Origin: Aquitalea aquatilis
Lineage (GTDB): Bacteria > Pseudomonadota > Gammaproteobacteria > Burkholderiales > Chromobacteriaceae
NCBI RefSeq assembly: GCF_005155025.1
Contig: NZ_CP039731.1
Location: 2,852,001 to 2,916,000, forward strand
Direction of reading: 5' to 3'
Length of the DNA: 64,000 nucleotides
Position numbers and translations under genes: made by a program. Shown piece after piece: positions 33,181 through 41,301 of the stretch. The number at the start of each line of letters is the position of its first letter. Position 1 is the stretch's first letter. Under the pieces are notes generated by a model. That model saw only the letters and a list, made by a program, of their open reading frames with translations. It was not told where the DNA came from and ran no database searches.

Positions 33181-33902
33181 GTCAGCCGCTCTGAGTGACT
33201 GCGTTTGCTGCTCATGCGGACCAACTCATCAAACAGCCCCTGCTGGCTGCTGTCTTCCCGTGCAGATAATTCCGGATGCCACTGCACGGCAATCAATTGC
33301 GGAAACCCTTCCACCTCGATGGCCTCGATCACGCCATCGGCTGCCCAGGCCACGGCGTGCACGCCCTGACCCGGCTGGTCGATGGCCTGGTGGTGCCAGG
33401 ACTTGGTGGCCACTTCGGTGCTGCCCAGCAGGCCTGCCAGGCAGGAGTCGGCAGCCACCCTGACCTGATGCAGGGTGGGGTCGCGCGGGGCTACCCGGTG
33501 TTCCACTGTTTCACCCACCACATCCGGCAAGTGCAGGTGCAGTGTCCCGCCCAGTACGGTATTGAGAATCTGCAGGCCACGGCAGATGGCCAGCGTCGGC
33601 AGTTTGCGTTGAAGCAGGGAGCGTGCCAGCGCGGTTTCGGTGTGGTCGCGCTCCGGGCTCAGGTTGTAGATGGTGGGGTGGGTGCCACGGTCGAACAGCT
33701 CCGGGTCGATGTCGCCGCCACCAATCAGCACCACGCCGTCCAGCGCATCCAGCCAGCTGTCGATGGCAGCATCCCCCACTGGCGGCAGCAGCACCGGCGC
33801 ACCGCCGGCACGCAAGACGGCATGCACGTAGTCCACCGGAGTGTGATAGCCATACCCCTGGCCAGCGGGGTAGGTGGTCAGGCCGATGAGGGGGGGCTTC
33901 AT
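33174..33902 (-). CDS. Class I amidotransferase, gamma-glutamyl hydrolase (PuuD-like)
   Basis: 242 residues of the peptidase C26 group. Catalytic Cys107 in AICRGLQILN and His/Glu in AVQWHPE are present, along with GVVLIGGGDIDPELF. In the Puu pathway this enzyme splits the gamma-glutamyl bond of gamma-Glu-GABA, freeing glutamate. It overlaps the start of the alcohol dehydrogenase gene by 4 bases. As the last catabolic gene of cluster 1 it would release the oxidised amine product. Its C-terminus is encoded by a repeat-like sequence. Confidence 0.85.
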   Translation of the reverse strand: MKPPLIGLTTYPAGQGYGYHTPVDYVHAVLRAGGAPVLLPPVGDAAIDSWLDALDGVVLIGGGDIDPELFDRGTHPTIYNLSPERDHTETALARSLLQRKLPTLAICRGLQILNTVLGGTLHLHLPDVVGETVEHRVAPRDPTLHQVRVAADSCLAGLLGSTEVATKSWHHQAIDQPGQGVHAVAWAADGVIEAIEVEGFPQLIAVQWHPELSAREDSSQQGLFDELVRMSSKRSHSERLTK

Positions 33903-35062
33903 GGCAGTTGGCCTTGCACGGCTGCCAGATAGATGGCGCTGTAGTCGCTGGCGCTCAGCGGCAGCGGATTGCCGCCGTCGCTGGGGTCGGCCTTGGCCAT
34001 GCGGCCGATCTCACTGGCCTGCTCTGCCGGGATGTTGATCTGGCCCAGGCTGTGCGGAATGCCCAGATCGCTGCGCAGCTGCAGTATCCAGGCGAGGAAA
34101 CCATCAAAACTGCTGTCGGCCAAGCCGATATAGCGGGCAGCGGCGGCCAGCTTGTCGGCGATGGCCGGACGATTGCGTACCAGCACATAGGGCAGCAGGA
34201 TGGCATTGGCCAGGCCGTGGTGGGTGTCGAACACCGCACCAATGGGATGCGCCAGTGCATGCACGCCGCCCAGGCCTTTCTGGAAGGCGGTTGCGCCCAT
34301 GATGGAGGCCGCCAGCATATGTGAGCGGGCCTCGATATGGCTGCCATCGGCATAAGCGGTGGGCAGCCAGTCGTGCACCAGTTTCATGCCTTCCAGCGCC
34401 ACGCCCTGCGCCAGCGGGTGGTAGTAGGGCGAGCAATAGGCTTCCAGATTGTGCACCAGCGCGTCGATGCCGGTGGCGGCAGTCAGGTGCGGGGGCAGGC
34501 CGGCGGTGAGTTCCGGGTCGGCCAGCACCAGTCTGGGCAGCATGGAAGGGTGGAAGATGATGACCTTGCGGTGGTCTTCTTCATCGATGATCAGTGAGGC
34601 GCGGCCCACTTCCGAACCGGTGCCGGAGGTGGTCGGCACGGCGATGGTGGGGGCCACGCCGGCCACATTCACCCGCAGCCAGTTGTCGCCGACGTCTTCA
34701 AAATCCCACAGCGGGCGGTCCTGGCCCACCATCAGCGCAATGGCCTTGCCCACATCCAGTGCGCTGCCGCCGCCTACCGCAATCACGCCATCGTGCTTGC
34801 CCACCTTGTAGGCATTGACGCCGGCGTAGACATCGCGGCCCACCGGGTTGGGGCGCATATCGCTGAACAGCTGTGCTTCCATGCCGGCTGAGGCCAGATA
34901 GTCGAGCAATCTGGCCACCAGCGGTAGCCGGGCGAGGCCGGGGTCGGTGACCAGTAGCGGGCGGCGCATGCCCAGTTGCTGGCACAGTGCGGGCAGCTCG
35001 CTGGCGCGGCCTGCGCCAAAGCGGATGCTGGTCGGATAGTTCCAGTTACCTTGCAGTTGCAT
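33899..35062 (-). CDS. Iron-containing alcohol dehydrogenase
   Basis: 387 residues of the group III (Fe-ADH) family. Nucleotide-binding VIAVGGGSALDVGKAIAL, VPTTSGTGSEVGRASLI, and metal ligands Asp/His in ATGIDALVHNLEAY and His residues in GGVHALAHPIGAVFDTHHGLANA are all visible. It interconverts an alcohol and aldehyde with NAD(P). It lies between the aldehyde dehydrogenase and GATase genes with 3- and 4-base spacings, so it is an integral step of cluster 1. The standard putrescine pathway has an amine oxidase here instead. Confidence 0.9.
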   Translation of the reverse strand: MQLQGNWNYPTSIRFGAGRASELPALCQQLGMRRPLLVTDPGLARLPLVARLLDYLASAGMEAQLFSDMRPNPVGRDVYAGVNAYKVGKHDGVIAVGGGSALDVGKAIALMVGQDRPLWDFEDVGDNWLRVNVAGVAPTIAVPTTSGTGSEVGRASLIIDEEDHRKVIIFHPSMLPRLVLADPELTAGLPPHLTAATGIDALVHNLEAYCSPYYHPLAQGVALEGMKLVHDWLPTAYADGSHIEARSHMLAASIMGATAFQKGLGGVHALAHPIGAVFDTHHGLANAILLPYVLVRNRPAIADKLAAAARYIGLADSSFDGFLAWILQLRSDLGIPHSLGQINIPAEQASEIGRMAKADPSDGGNPLPLSASDYSAIYLAAVQGQLP

Positions 35063-35065
35063 GCT

Positions 35066-36451
35066 TTACCCCTTTAGATGGAAGGATTTGATACGGGTGA
35101 GCTGCTGATAACCCAGCACGGATAGCGAAATGCCGCGGCCGGTGTCCTTGACCCCGGTCCAGGCGAGGGCAGGGTCCAGGTAGTCGCAGCGGTTCATGAA
35201 CACGGTGCCGGTGGCAATGTCATTCCCCAGCCGGATGGCGGCCTCGCGGTCCTGCGTCCACAGCGAGGCGGTCAGGCCATAGGCGCTGTCATTCATCAGG
35301 GCCACGGCCTGCTCATCGGAATCCACCGGCATGATGCCGATGACCGGGCCAAAGCTCTCGTCCCGCATCACGCTCATGCCGTGATGCACATCCACCAGCA
35401 CCTGCGGGGCCAGATAGGCAGTGCCCGGCGCATCGGCGGCAAAGTGAGCGGCCGGAATCAGCGCCCGCGCCCCGGCGGCCACGGCATCGGCAATCTGGCT
35501 GCGCACAAAGCCGGCGGCGCTGGCGCGTACCATGGGGCCGAGATTGGTATTGGTATCCAGCGGATTGCCAAAGCGGTAAGCCCTGGTCAGTTCGACAAAT
35601 CCATCGACAAAGTCCTGATAGTGGCTGCGATGTACGTAGATGCGTTCGATGCCGCAGCAGGATTGCCCGGAGTTGAAAAATGCACCGTCCACCAGGTTTT
35701 CAATGGCGCTGGCCAGGTCGGCATCTTCACGCACATAAGCCGGGTCCTTGCCGCCCAGTTCCAGTCCCACGCCGATAAAGCGCTCACTGGCGGCTTGTTG
35801 TACCGCACGGCCACCGGCCACCGAGCCGGTAAAGGCGACAAAGTCGATCTGCGGCGCGGCCACCAGTCGCAGAGTGGCGACATGGTCCAGCTGCAGGCTC
35901 TGGAATACCCCGGCAGGCAGACCGGCTGCATCAAAGGCCTGCTGGAACAGTTCGGTCACCAGCGGGGTTTGCGAGGAGTGCTTGAGGATGACGGTATTGC
36001 CGGCAGCCAGCGCCGGCACGATGGTGTTGATGGCGGTGAGGAAGGGGTAGTTCCACGGTGCCAGCACCAGTACCGTGCCCAGTGGTTCGTGGCGCAGAAA
36101 GCGCTGAAAGCCTTCCTTGGCAGTGGGATGGATGTCGGCCAGCCCTTCCTCGGCAATGGCCAGCATGTGGCGCGCCCGTTCCTCGAGGCCGCGCACTTCG
36201 CCGGGCGACTGACTGATGGGGCGGCCAATCTGGCGGGTAATGGCTTCGGCACAGGCGTCCTTGTGCGCCACCAGCCAGTCTACCGCTTTGCCGATCAATG
36301 CCTTGCGTTCGGCCAGCGGGGTGTGTCGCCAGCCACGCTGTGCGGCGCTGGCCGCATCGAGAACCGCCTGGGTCTGGCTGGCGCTGGCATAGGGGCGCTC
36401 CAGCAGGACGGCACCATCGACGGGGGAGATGACGGAATAGGATGTGCTCAT
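35066..36451 (-). CDS. NAD(P)-dependent aldehyde dehydrogenase (cluster 1)
   Basis: 461 residues. Conserved APWNYPFLTAINTIVPALAAGN, ELGGKDPAYV (general base Glu) and the catalytic Cys in FFNSGQSCCGIERI are intact. The length and motifs suit the semialdehyde dehydrogenase group (YneI/Sad-like). It begins where the ligase gene ends, with the two directly abutting. In the proposed scheme it oxidises the gamma-glutamyl-amino-aldehyde to an acid. It differs clearly from PuuC in cluster 2 (495 residues). Confidence 0.88.
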   Translation of the reverse strand: MSTSYSVISPVDGAVLLERPYASASQTQAVLDAASAAQRGWRHTPLAERKALIGKAVDWLVAHKDACAEAITRQIGRPISQSPGEVRGLEERARHMLAIAEEGLADIHPTAKEGFQRFLRHEPLGTVLVLAPWNYPFLTAINTIVPALAAGNTVILKHSSQTPLVTELFQQAFDAAGLPAGVFQSLQLDHVATLRLVAAPQIDFVAFTGSVAGGRAVQQAASERFIGVGLELGGKDPAYVREDADLASAIENLVDGAFFNSGQSCCGIERIYVHRSHYQDFVDGFVELTRAYRFGNPLDTNTNLGPMVRASAAGFVRSQIADAVAAGARALIPAAHFAADAPGTAYLAPQVLVDVHHGMSVMRDESFGPVIGIMPVDSDEQAVALMNDSAYGLTASLWTQDREAAIRLGNDIATGTVFMNRCDYLDPALAWTGVKDTGRGISLSVLGYQQLTRIKSFHLKG

Positions 36452-37819
36452 TTAGATGATCTCGAAGTAGCGTTTCAATTCCCAGTCGGTGACATGGCGC
36501 TGGAACTCGCGTTCTTCCCACTCGCGGGTGGCCGCAAAGTGGTCGACAAAATCATCACCGAACCAGTCGCGGGCGGCGGCGGAAGCGCGCAGGGCCTGGG
36601 CAGCATCCCACAGGGTGCGGTGCAGCTGCAGATGGGCCGGGGCTTCCAGCAGATAGCCATTGGCCGTTACCGGCTCCTCCGGCTCAATCTTGTTTTCTAT
36701 GCCGTACAGCCCGGCGGCCAGCCCGCTGGCCAGTGCCAGATAGGGGTTGGTATCGGCACCCGGCAGGCGGTATTCCACCCGTTGCGACTTGCTGCTGCCC
36801 GGAATGGCGCGAATGGCCACGGTACGGTTGTCCACCCCCCACAGGGCGCTGGTAGGGGCCCAGTAGCCTGGTACCAGTCGGCGGAAACTGTTGACGGTGG
36901 GGGCGGCCATGCTCATGAATTGCGGCATCAGTTTTTGAATGCCGCCAATGAAATGGCGCATGGTGTCGCTGATATTGTGTTCGTGGCCGGCCTGATGGAA
37001 GGCGCTGTGGCCGTCGCGGTTCTTCAGCGAGATATGGATGTGCCCGCCCTGGCCGGAGTAGTCCTGATGCCACTTGGCCATATAGCAGATCATGCGGCCC
37101 TGTTTTTCCGCCAGCACCTTGGAAAAGGTCTTGAAGCAGACCGCGTTGTCGGCAGCGATCATGGCCTTGTCCACCGTCAGTGCGGCTTCCAGTGCGCCGG
37201 GGCCGGTTTCTTCGTGAAAGCCTTCTACCGGCATGTTCATCTGCTCGCACAGATCAAGCAGGCCACGGTAGAAGTCGGTATTCACCGAGTTGCGCAATAC
37301 CGAGTAACCAAAAGCACCGCTGCCCAGCGGCTTGGGGTTCTGGTACAGCTTGTCTTGCAGCGCGGCATTGCTTTCGTCGGTGACCAGGAATTCGTATTCG
37401 AAGCCGGCCATCGGCTCGAAGCCCATGGCGCGGGCGCGCTCCACCACCCGGCGCAGCACGCCGCGCGGGCACAGCCCTTCCAGCCGGCCGACTACCTCGC
37501 CCTGCACGAAGATCATATTGTCCTCGAGCGGCAGCTCGCGACAGGATTCGGGAAGCAGCCGGATCTGCGCATCGCCATAGCCACGGCCCCAGCCGGTCAG
37601 CAGGGTGTTGTCGTACAGCTTGTCGCCCACGTCCCAGCCGAATACCACGTCACAGAAACCGAAGCCGCCCTCCAGCGAGGACAGGAATTTGTCGCGCGAC
37701 ATGTATTTGCCGCACATCACGCCATCAATATCAACCAGGCCAACCTTGATCTGCCGTAGCTGGCGTTCTTCGATCAGGGTCTTCAAATCTGCCATTGTCT
37801 TTACATGCCGAGCATCCAT
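36452..37819 (-). CDS. Glutamine-synthetase-like gamma-glutamyl-amine ligase (cluster 1)
   Basis: 455 residues from the ATG at 37819, preceded by AAGGAG; the open frame extends to 38149 without support. Core GS motifs are present: GFEYEFLVTDE and HEETGPGALE metal sites, GQGGHIHISL, NSFRRLVPGYWAP and WGVDNRTVAIR. It belongs to the PuuA/GlnA3/GlnA4-type group that ligates glutamate to an amine at the cost of ATP rather than making glutamine. It is the first gene of cluster 1 and would commit the substrate amine. The exact amine is unknown. Confidence 0.88.
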   Translation of the reverse strand: MDARHVKTMADLKTLIEERQLRQIKVGLVDIDGVMCGKYMSRDKFLSSLEGGFGFCDVVFGWDVGDKLYDNTLLTGWGRGYGDAQIRLLPESCRELPLEDNMIFVQGEVVGRLEGLCPRGVLRRVVERARAMGFEPMAGFEYEFLVTDESNAALQDKLYQNPKPLGSGAFGYSVLRNSVNTDFYRGLLDLCEQMNMPVEGFHEETGPGALEAALTVDKAMIAADNAVCFKTFSKVLAEKQGRMICYMAKWHQDYSGQGGHIHISLKNRDGHSAFHQAGHEHNISDTMRHFIGGIQKLMPQFMSMAAPTVNSFRRLVPGYWAPTSALWGVDNRTVAIRAIPGSSKSQRVEYRLPGADTNPYLALASGLAAGLYGIENKIEPEEPVTANGYLLEAPAHLQLHRTLWDAAQALRASAAARDWFGDDFVDHFAATREWEEREFQRHVTDWELKRYFEII

Positions 37820-37879
37820 GATTGCTCCTTGCGCTGGTGTTGGGTGGGTGGCAGGGTTATTTCTTTTCCTGTTGCGGCT

Positions 37880-37909
37880 AGTATTGTTCGTTAGAAAATC
37901 TGCAATCAA
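37880..37909 (-). promoter_or_regulatory. Candidate promoter of cluster 1
   Basis: On the minus strand TTGATT, 18-base spacer, AATACT, about 60 bases before the ligase start. Confidence 0.45.
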
Positions 37910-37917
37910 GATAAAAA

Positions 37918-37933
37918 TGTAATAAAAATTAGA
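37918..37933. promoter_or_regulatory. Candidate RpiR-type operator
   Basis: TGTAAT-AAAA-ATTAGA: an inverted repeat with one mismatch, close to the HexR-type palindrome (TGTART.. ..AYTACA) of RpiR-family regulators but with a 4-base spacer. It lies just upstream of the cluster 1 -35 and in the gap divergent to the RpiR gene. Confidence 0.4.
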
Positions 37934-38078
37934 TTGTGCTGTGCAATGTGGAAGCAATGCCACAATGCCGGTTTGCCACCGCAGACTGCTATCATTGCCG
38001 AATGAATGCCGGCTGCGCCTTGTTGCCGGCCATTGATAACAGGCACTTGTCAGCCAGTGCCTGATTGTGGAGAAGCCT

Positions 38079-38951
38079 GTGAGTAATAGCCGGTCCATCG
38101 CGGAAGAACTGCGCGTGCTGTTTGAAACCCTGACCCCGACCGAGCGCAAGGTCGGGCGGGTGCTGCTGGCGAATTACCCGGTGGCCGGGCTGGAAACCAT
38201 CGCCCAACTGGCGCTGCGGGCAGATGTCAGCGGCCCGACCGTGTTGCGCCTGATCAGCAAGCTGGGCTTCGACAGCTACACGGCCTTTCAGACTGCCTTG
38301 CGCGACGAACTGGAAATCCGCTTGCAGTCGCCGCTGGTGCGCCACGACCCGGCCCAGCTGCAGGGTGATAGCGATTTTCTGGTCAGCTATGCGGCGCGCA
38401 TCACCCAGCTGATGCAGGAGACGGTGGCCCATCTGCCGCGGGTGGAGTTTGATGGCGTGGTGGATGTGCTGGGCGAGCGCAAGAACCGCATCTGGCTGCT
38501 GGGCGGCCGGCTGACTGACCCGTTGGCGGCTTATCTGTGTCACCACCTGAAAGTGGTGCGGGCCGACGTGGTGCATCTGCGCGGTGTGCCATCCAGCTGG
38601 GCCGACTCGCTGGTCGACATGGGCAAGCACGATGTGCTGGTGATCTTCGACATCCGCCGTTATTGGGATGGTGCCTTGCACATTGCCGAGATGGCGGCGC
38701 AGCGCAAGGTCAGTGTCTTGCTGTTTACCGATCAGTGGCTGTCGCCGGTATCGCGTGTGGCGCGCTTTACCCTGGCCGCACATACTGCCGGCCCGTCCGG
38801 CTGGGATACCAATACCCCGCTGATGCTGCTGGTGGATGCCGTCATCGCTGCGCTCAATACCCGGCAATGGGCGGCCATCAGCGACCGCCTGCAGGAAGTG
38901 GAAGCCATGCGCGCCCGGCTGGGCGAGGGCAGCCGCCGGGCTGACGAGTGA
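38079..38951 (+). CDS. RpiR/MurR family transcriptional regulator
   Basis: 290 residues from a GTG at 38079 with GGAG six bases upstream (a GTG at 38067 is possible). An N-terminal RpiR helix-turn-helix domain (LTPTERKVGRVLLANYPVAGLETIAQLALRADVSGPTVLRLISKLGF-type, about residues 15-75) precedes a SIS domain (about 120-260, RIWLLGGRLTDPLA) that normally binds a phosphosugar or related ligand. It is divergent from cluster 1 by 259 bases and is probably its regulator. RpiR control of a gamma-glutamylation operon is unusual. Confidence 0.85.
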   Translation: MSNSRSIAEELRVLFETLTPTERKVGRVLLANYPVAGLETIAQLALRADVSGPTVLRLISKLGFDSYTAFQTALRDELEIRLQSPLVRHDPAQLQGDSDFLVSYAARITQLMQETVAHLPRVEFDGVVDVLGERKNRIWLLGGRLTDPLAAYLCHHLKVVRADVVHLRGVPSSWADSLVDMGKHDVLVIFDIRRYWDGALHIAEMAAQRKVSVLLFTDQWLSPVSRVARFTLAAHTAGPSGWDTNTPLMLLVDAVIAALNTRQWAAISDRLQEVEAMRARLGEGSRRADE

Positions 38952-39015
38952 CAAGGGCGCGCGCAGCCACTAAAATTGCGCCATTCAGCCTTATCTGCCT
39001 TACAGGACTAGTCCC

Positions 39016-39516
39016 ATGCCGTCTTTTGATATTGTTTCCGAAGTCAATAAAGTAGAAGTGCGCAACGCCATCGAGCAGGCCAACAAGGAAGTGTCCACCC
39101 GCTACGATTTCAAGGGTAGCGACTCCCGAATCGAGCAGACCGACAAGGAAGTCATCCTGTACGCCGATGCCGAATTCCAGCTGGACCAGGTCAACGACAT
39201 TCTGGTGAACAAGCTGTCCAAGCGCAGTGTGGATGTGCGCTGCATGGAATACGGCAAGCTGGAAAAGGTCAGCGGCAACAAGGTGAAGAAGGTGCTGACG
39301 GTAAAAGAAGGCCTGGAAACCGAAATGGCCAAGAAAATTGTCCGCATCATCAAGGATTCCAAGCTCAAGGTGCAGGCCAGCATCCAGGGTGAATCGGTAC
39401 GCGTGTCCGGTGCCAAGCGCGATCTCTTGCAGGAATGCATTGCGCTGATGCGCAAGGAAATTGCCGATGACAAGGAAAACGGCATGCCGCTGCAGTTCAA
39501 TAACTTCCGCGACTAA
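39016..39516 (+). CDS. yajQ: YajQ family nucleotide-binding protein
   Basis: 166 residues. Starts [21 protein letters not shown] and contains [11 protein letters not shown] and the C-terminal [15 protein letters not shown], the YajQ/UPF0234 hallmarks. Members bind nucleotides; a Xanthomonas homologue binds cyclic di-GMP and acts with a transcription factor. A diguanylate cyclase and flagellar motor genes are in this window, but a link is only speculation. Monocistronic, ended by a terminator. Confidence 0.93.
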   Translation: MPSFDIVSEVNKVEVRNAIEQANKEVSTRYDFKGSDSRIEQTDKEVILYADAEFQLDQVNDILVNKLSKRSVDVRCMEYGKLEKVSGNKVKKVLTVKEGLETEMAKKIVRIIKDSKLKVQASIQGESVRVSGAKRDLLQECIALMRKEIADDKENGMPLQFNNFRD

Positions 39517-39540
39517 GCGTGTCCGGCATGTCCATGACGA

Positions 39541-39562
39541 CCGGCCCACTGGGCCGGTTTTG
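39541..39562 (+). terminator. Terminator after yajQ
   Basis: CCGGCCC-ACT-GGGCCGG hairpin followed by TTTTGCTTTT. Confidence 0.8.
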
Positions 39563-39632
39563 CTTTTGCAGGGCGTCCCTCCTACAATACGGCCCTTGTT
39601 GAATAGACAGCAACCTGTGCATTGGAATCAGC

Positions 39633-41234
39633 ATGTTACGCATTACCGAACTCAAACTGCCGCTGGATCACAGCGAACAAGATCTGGCCGCTGCCATTGT
39701 GGCCTTTCTGGGCATCAAGCCGGCCGACCTGAAAAGTTATACCGTTTTCAAACGCAGCTATGATGCCCGCCGTGGCGTGATGAGCCTGGCCTACATCATC
39801 GACATGGAAGTGGAAGGCGAAGCCAGGTTGCTGGCCCGCTTCAAGGACGATATCCATGTGTTGGCCACGCCGGATACCAGCTATCACTTCGTCACCCAGG
39901 CACCGACCACGCTGGCCAAGCGCCCAGTGGTGGTGGGCTTTGGCCCCTGTGGCCTGCTGGCGGCGCTGGTGCTGGCACAAATGGGCTTCAAGCCCATCGT
40001 GCTGGAGCGCGGCAAGAAAGTGCGCGAGCGCACCAAGGATACCTGGGGTCTGTGGCGCAAGAATGTGCTGAACCCGGAATCCAATGTGCAGTTTGGTGAA
40101 GGCGGTGCCGGTACTTTCTCTGACGGCAAGCTGTACAGCCAGATCAAGGATCCGCGCCATCTGGGTCGCAAGGTGCTGACCGAGTTCGTCAAGGCCGGCG
40201 CACCGGAAGAAATCCTGTTCATCGCCAAGCCGCACATCGGCACTTTCCGCCTGGTCAGCATGGTGGAAAAAATGCGGGCGGAAATCGAGTCGCTGGGCGG
40301 CGAAATCCGCTTCCAGCAGCGCGTGACCGATCTGCACATCGACAATGGCCATGTCCGTGGCCTGACGCTGGCTGATGGCAGCCAGATTGAGGCCGATCAC
40401 GTGATTCTGGCGCTGGGCCATAGTGCGCGTGACACCTTCGAAATGCTGCATCAGCGCGGTGTGTTTATGGAAGCCAAGCCCTTCTCGGTGGGCTTCCGTA
40501 TCGAACACCCGCAAACCTTGATCGACAAGGCGCGTTGGGGCAAGTATGCCGGTCACCCCATTCTGGGGGCGGCTGACTACAAGCTGGTGCATCACGCCAG
40601 CAATGGCCGTGCGGTGTACAGCTTCTGCATGTGCCCGGGCGGGCAGGTGGTGGCGGCCACCTCGGAAGAGGGCCGCGTGGTGACCAATGGCATGAGCCAG
40701 TACTCGCGTGCCGAGCGCAATGCCAACTCCGGCCTGGTGGTCAGCATCAACCCGGAAGACTATCCGGGTGGTGCCATGGCGGGCATCGCCTTCCAGCGGG
40801 CGCTGGAAAGCCACGCCTATGTGCTGGGGGGCAGCACTTACGAAGCACCGGCACAGCTGGTAGGCGACTTCCTGGCCGGGCGGGCCTCCACGGCGGTGGG
40901 TTCGGTCGAGCCTTCCTATCAGCCCGGTGTGCATTGGACAGACCTGGCCACTGCGTTGCCGGATTTTGCCATTGCGGCGATGCGCGAGGCGCTGCCGGAA
41001 TTCGGCAAGAAAATCCGTGGCTACGACATGCACGACGCCGTGCTGACCGGGGTGGAAACCCGTACCAGCTCGCCGCTGCGCATTACCCGTGGTGAAGACC
41101 TGCAAAGCCTGAATGTGAAGGGCCTGTATCCGGCCGGCGAAGGTGCCGGTTACGCTGGCGGCATCCTGTCGGCCGGGGTGGACGGGATTCGCGTGGCCGA
41201 GGCACTGGCGCTGGAGATGAGCAGCCAGGGCTGA
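39633..41234 (+). CDS. FAD-dependent oxidoreductase, COG2509-type
   Basis: 533 residues. A ferredoxin-like N-terminal domain (about 1-90, the family's unusual add-on) precedes an FAD motif VVVGFGPCGLLAALVLAQMG, a FGEGGAGTFSDGKLYSQIKD segment and a C-terminal GLYPAGEGAGYAGGILSAGVDG flavin contact. This group of cytoplasmic flavoproteins is widespread but its substrates are not established. It is monocistronic, between yajQ and a shared terminator. Confidence 0.85.
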   Translation: MLRITELKLPLDHSEQDLAAAIVAFLGIKPADLKSYTVFKRSYDARRGVMSLAYIIDMEVEGEARLLARFKDDIHVLATPDTSYHFVTQAPTTLAKRPVVVGFGPCGLLAALVLAQMGFKPIVLERGKKVRERTKDTWGLWRKNVLNPESNVQFGEGGAGTFSDGKLYSQIKDPRHLGRKVLTEFVKAGAPEEILFIAKPHIGTFRLVSMVEKMRAEIESLGGEIRFQQRVTDLHIDNGHVRGLTLADGSQIEADHVILALGHSARDTFEMLHQRGVFMEAKPFSVGFRIEHPQTLIDKARWGKYAGHPILGAADYKLVHHASNGRAVYSFCMCPGGQVVAATSEEGRVVTNGMSQYSRAERNANSGLVVSINPEDYPGGAMAGIAFQRALESHAYVLGGSTYEAPAQLVGDFLAGRASTAVGSVEPSYQPGVHWTDLATALPDFAIAAMREALPEFGKKIRGYDMHDAVLTGVETRTSSPLRITRGEDLQSLNVKGLYPAGEGAGYAGGILSAGVDGIRVAEALALEMSSQG

Positions 41235-41255
41235 TGCTGAGCGGATGAAAAGCAA

Positions 41256-41288
41256 AAAAGGCGCTCGGTCAGGAGCGCCTTTTTTTTG
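41256..41288 (+). terminator. Bidirectional terminator between flavoprotein and puuC
   Basis: AGGCGCTC-GGTCAG-GAGCGCCT hairpin flanked by A6 and T7, serving both convergent genes. Confidence 0.9.
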
Positions 41289-41301
41289 CTGCAGCGGGTG
41301 T

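Noticed and set aside
35381-37759. 792-codon plus-strand ORF antisense to the cluster 1 genes
   Set aside because: Antisense to the ALDH and ligase genes, no domain pattern, and typical shadow composition.
39636-41255. 539-codon minus-strand ORF opposite the flavoprotein
   Set aside because: Mirror frame of a well-supported flavoprotein gene; no ribosome site or domain.
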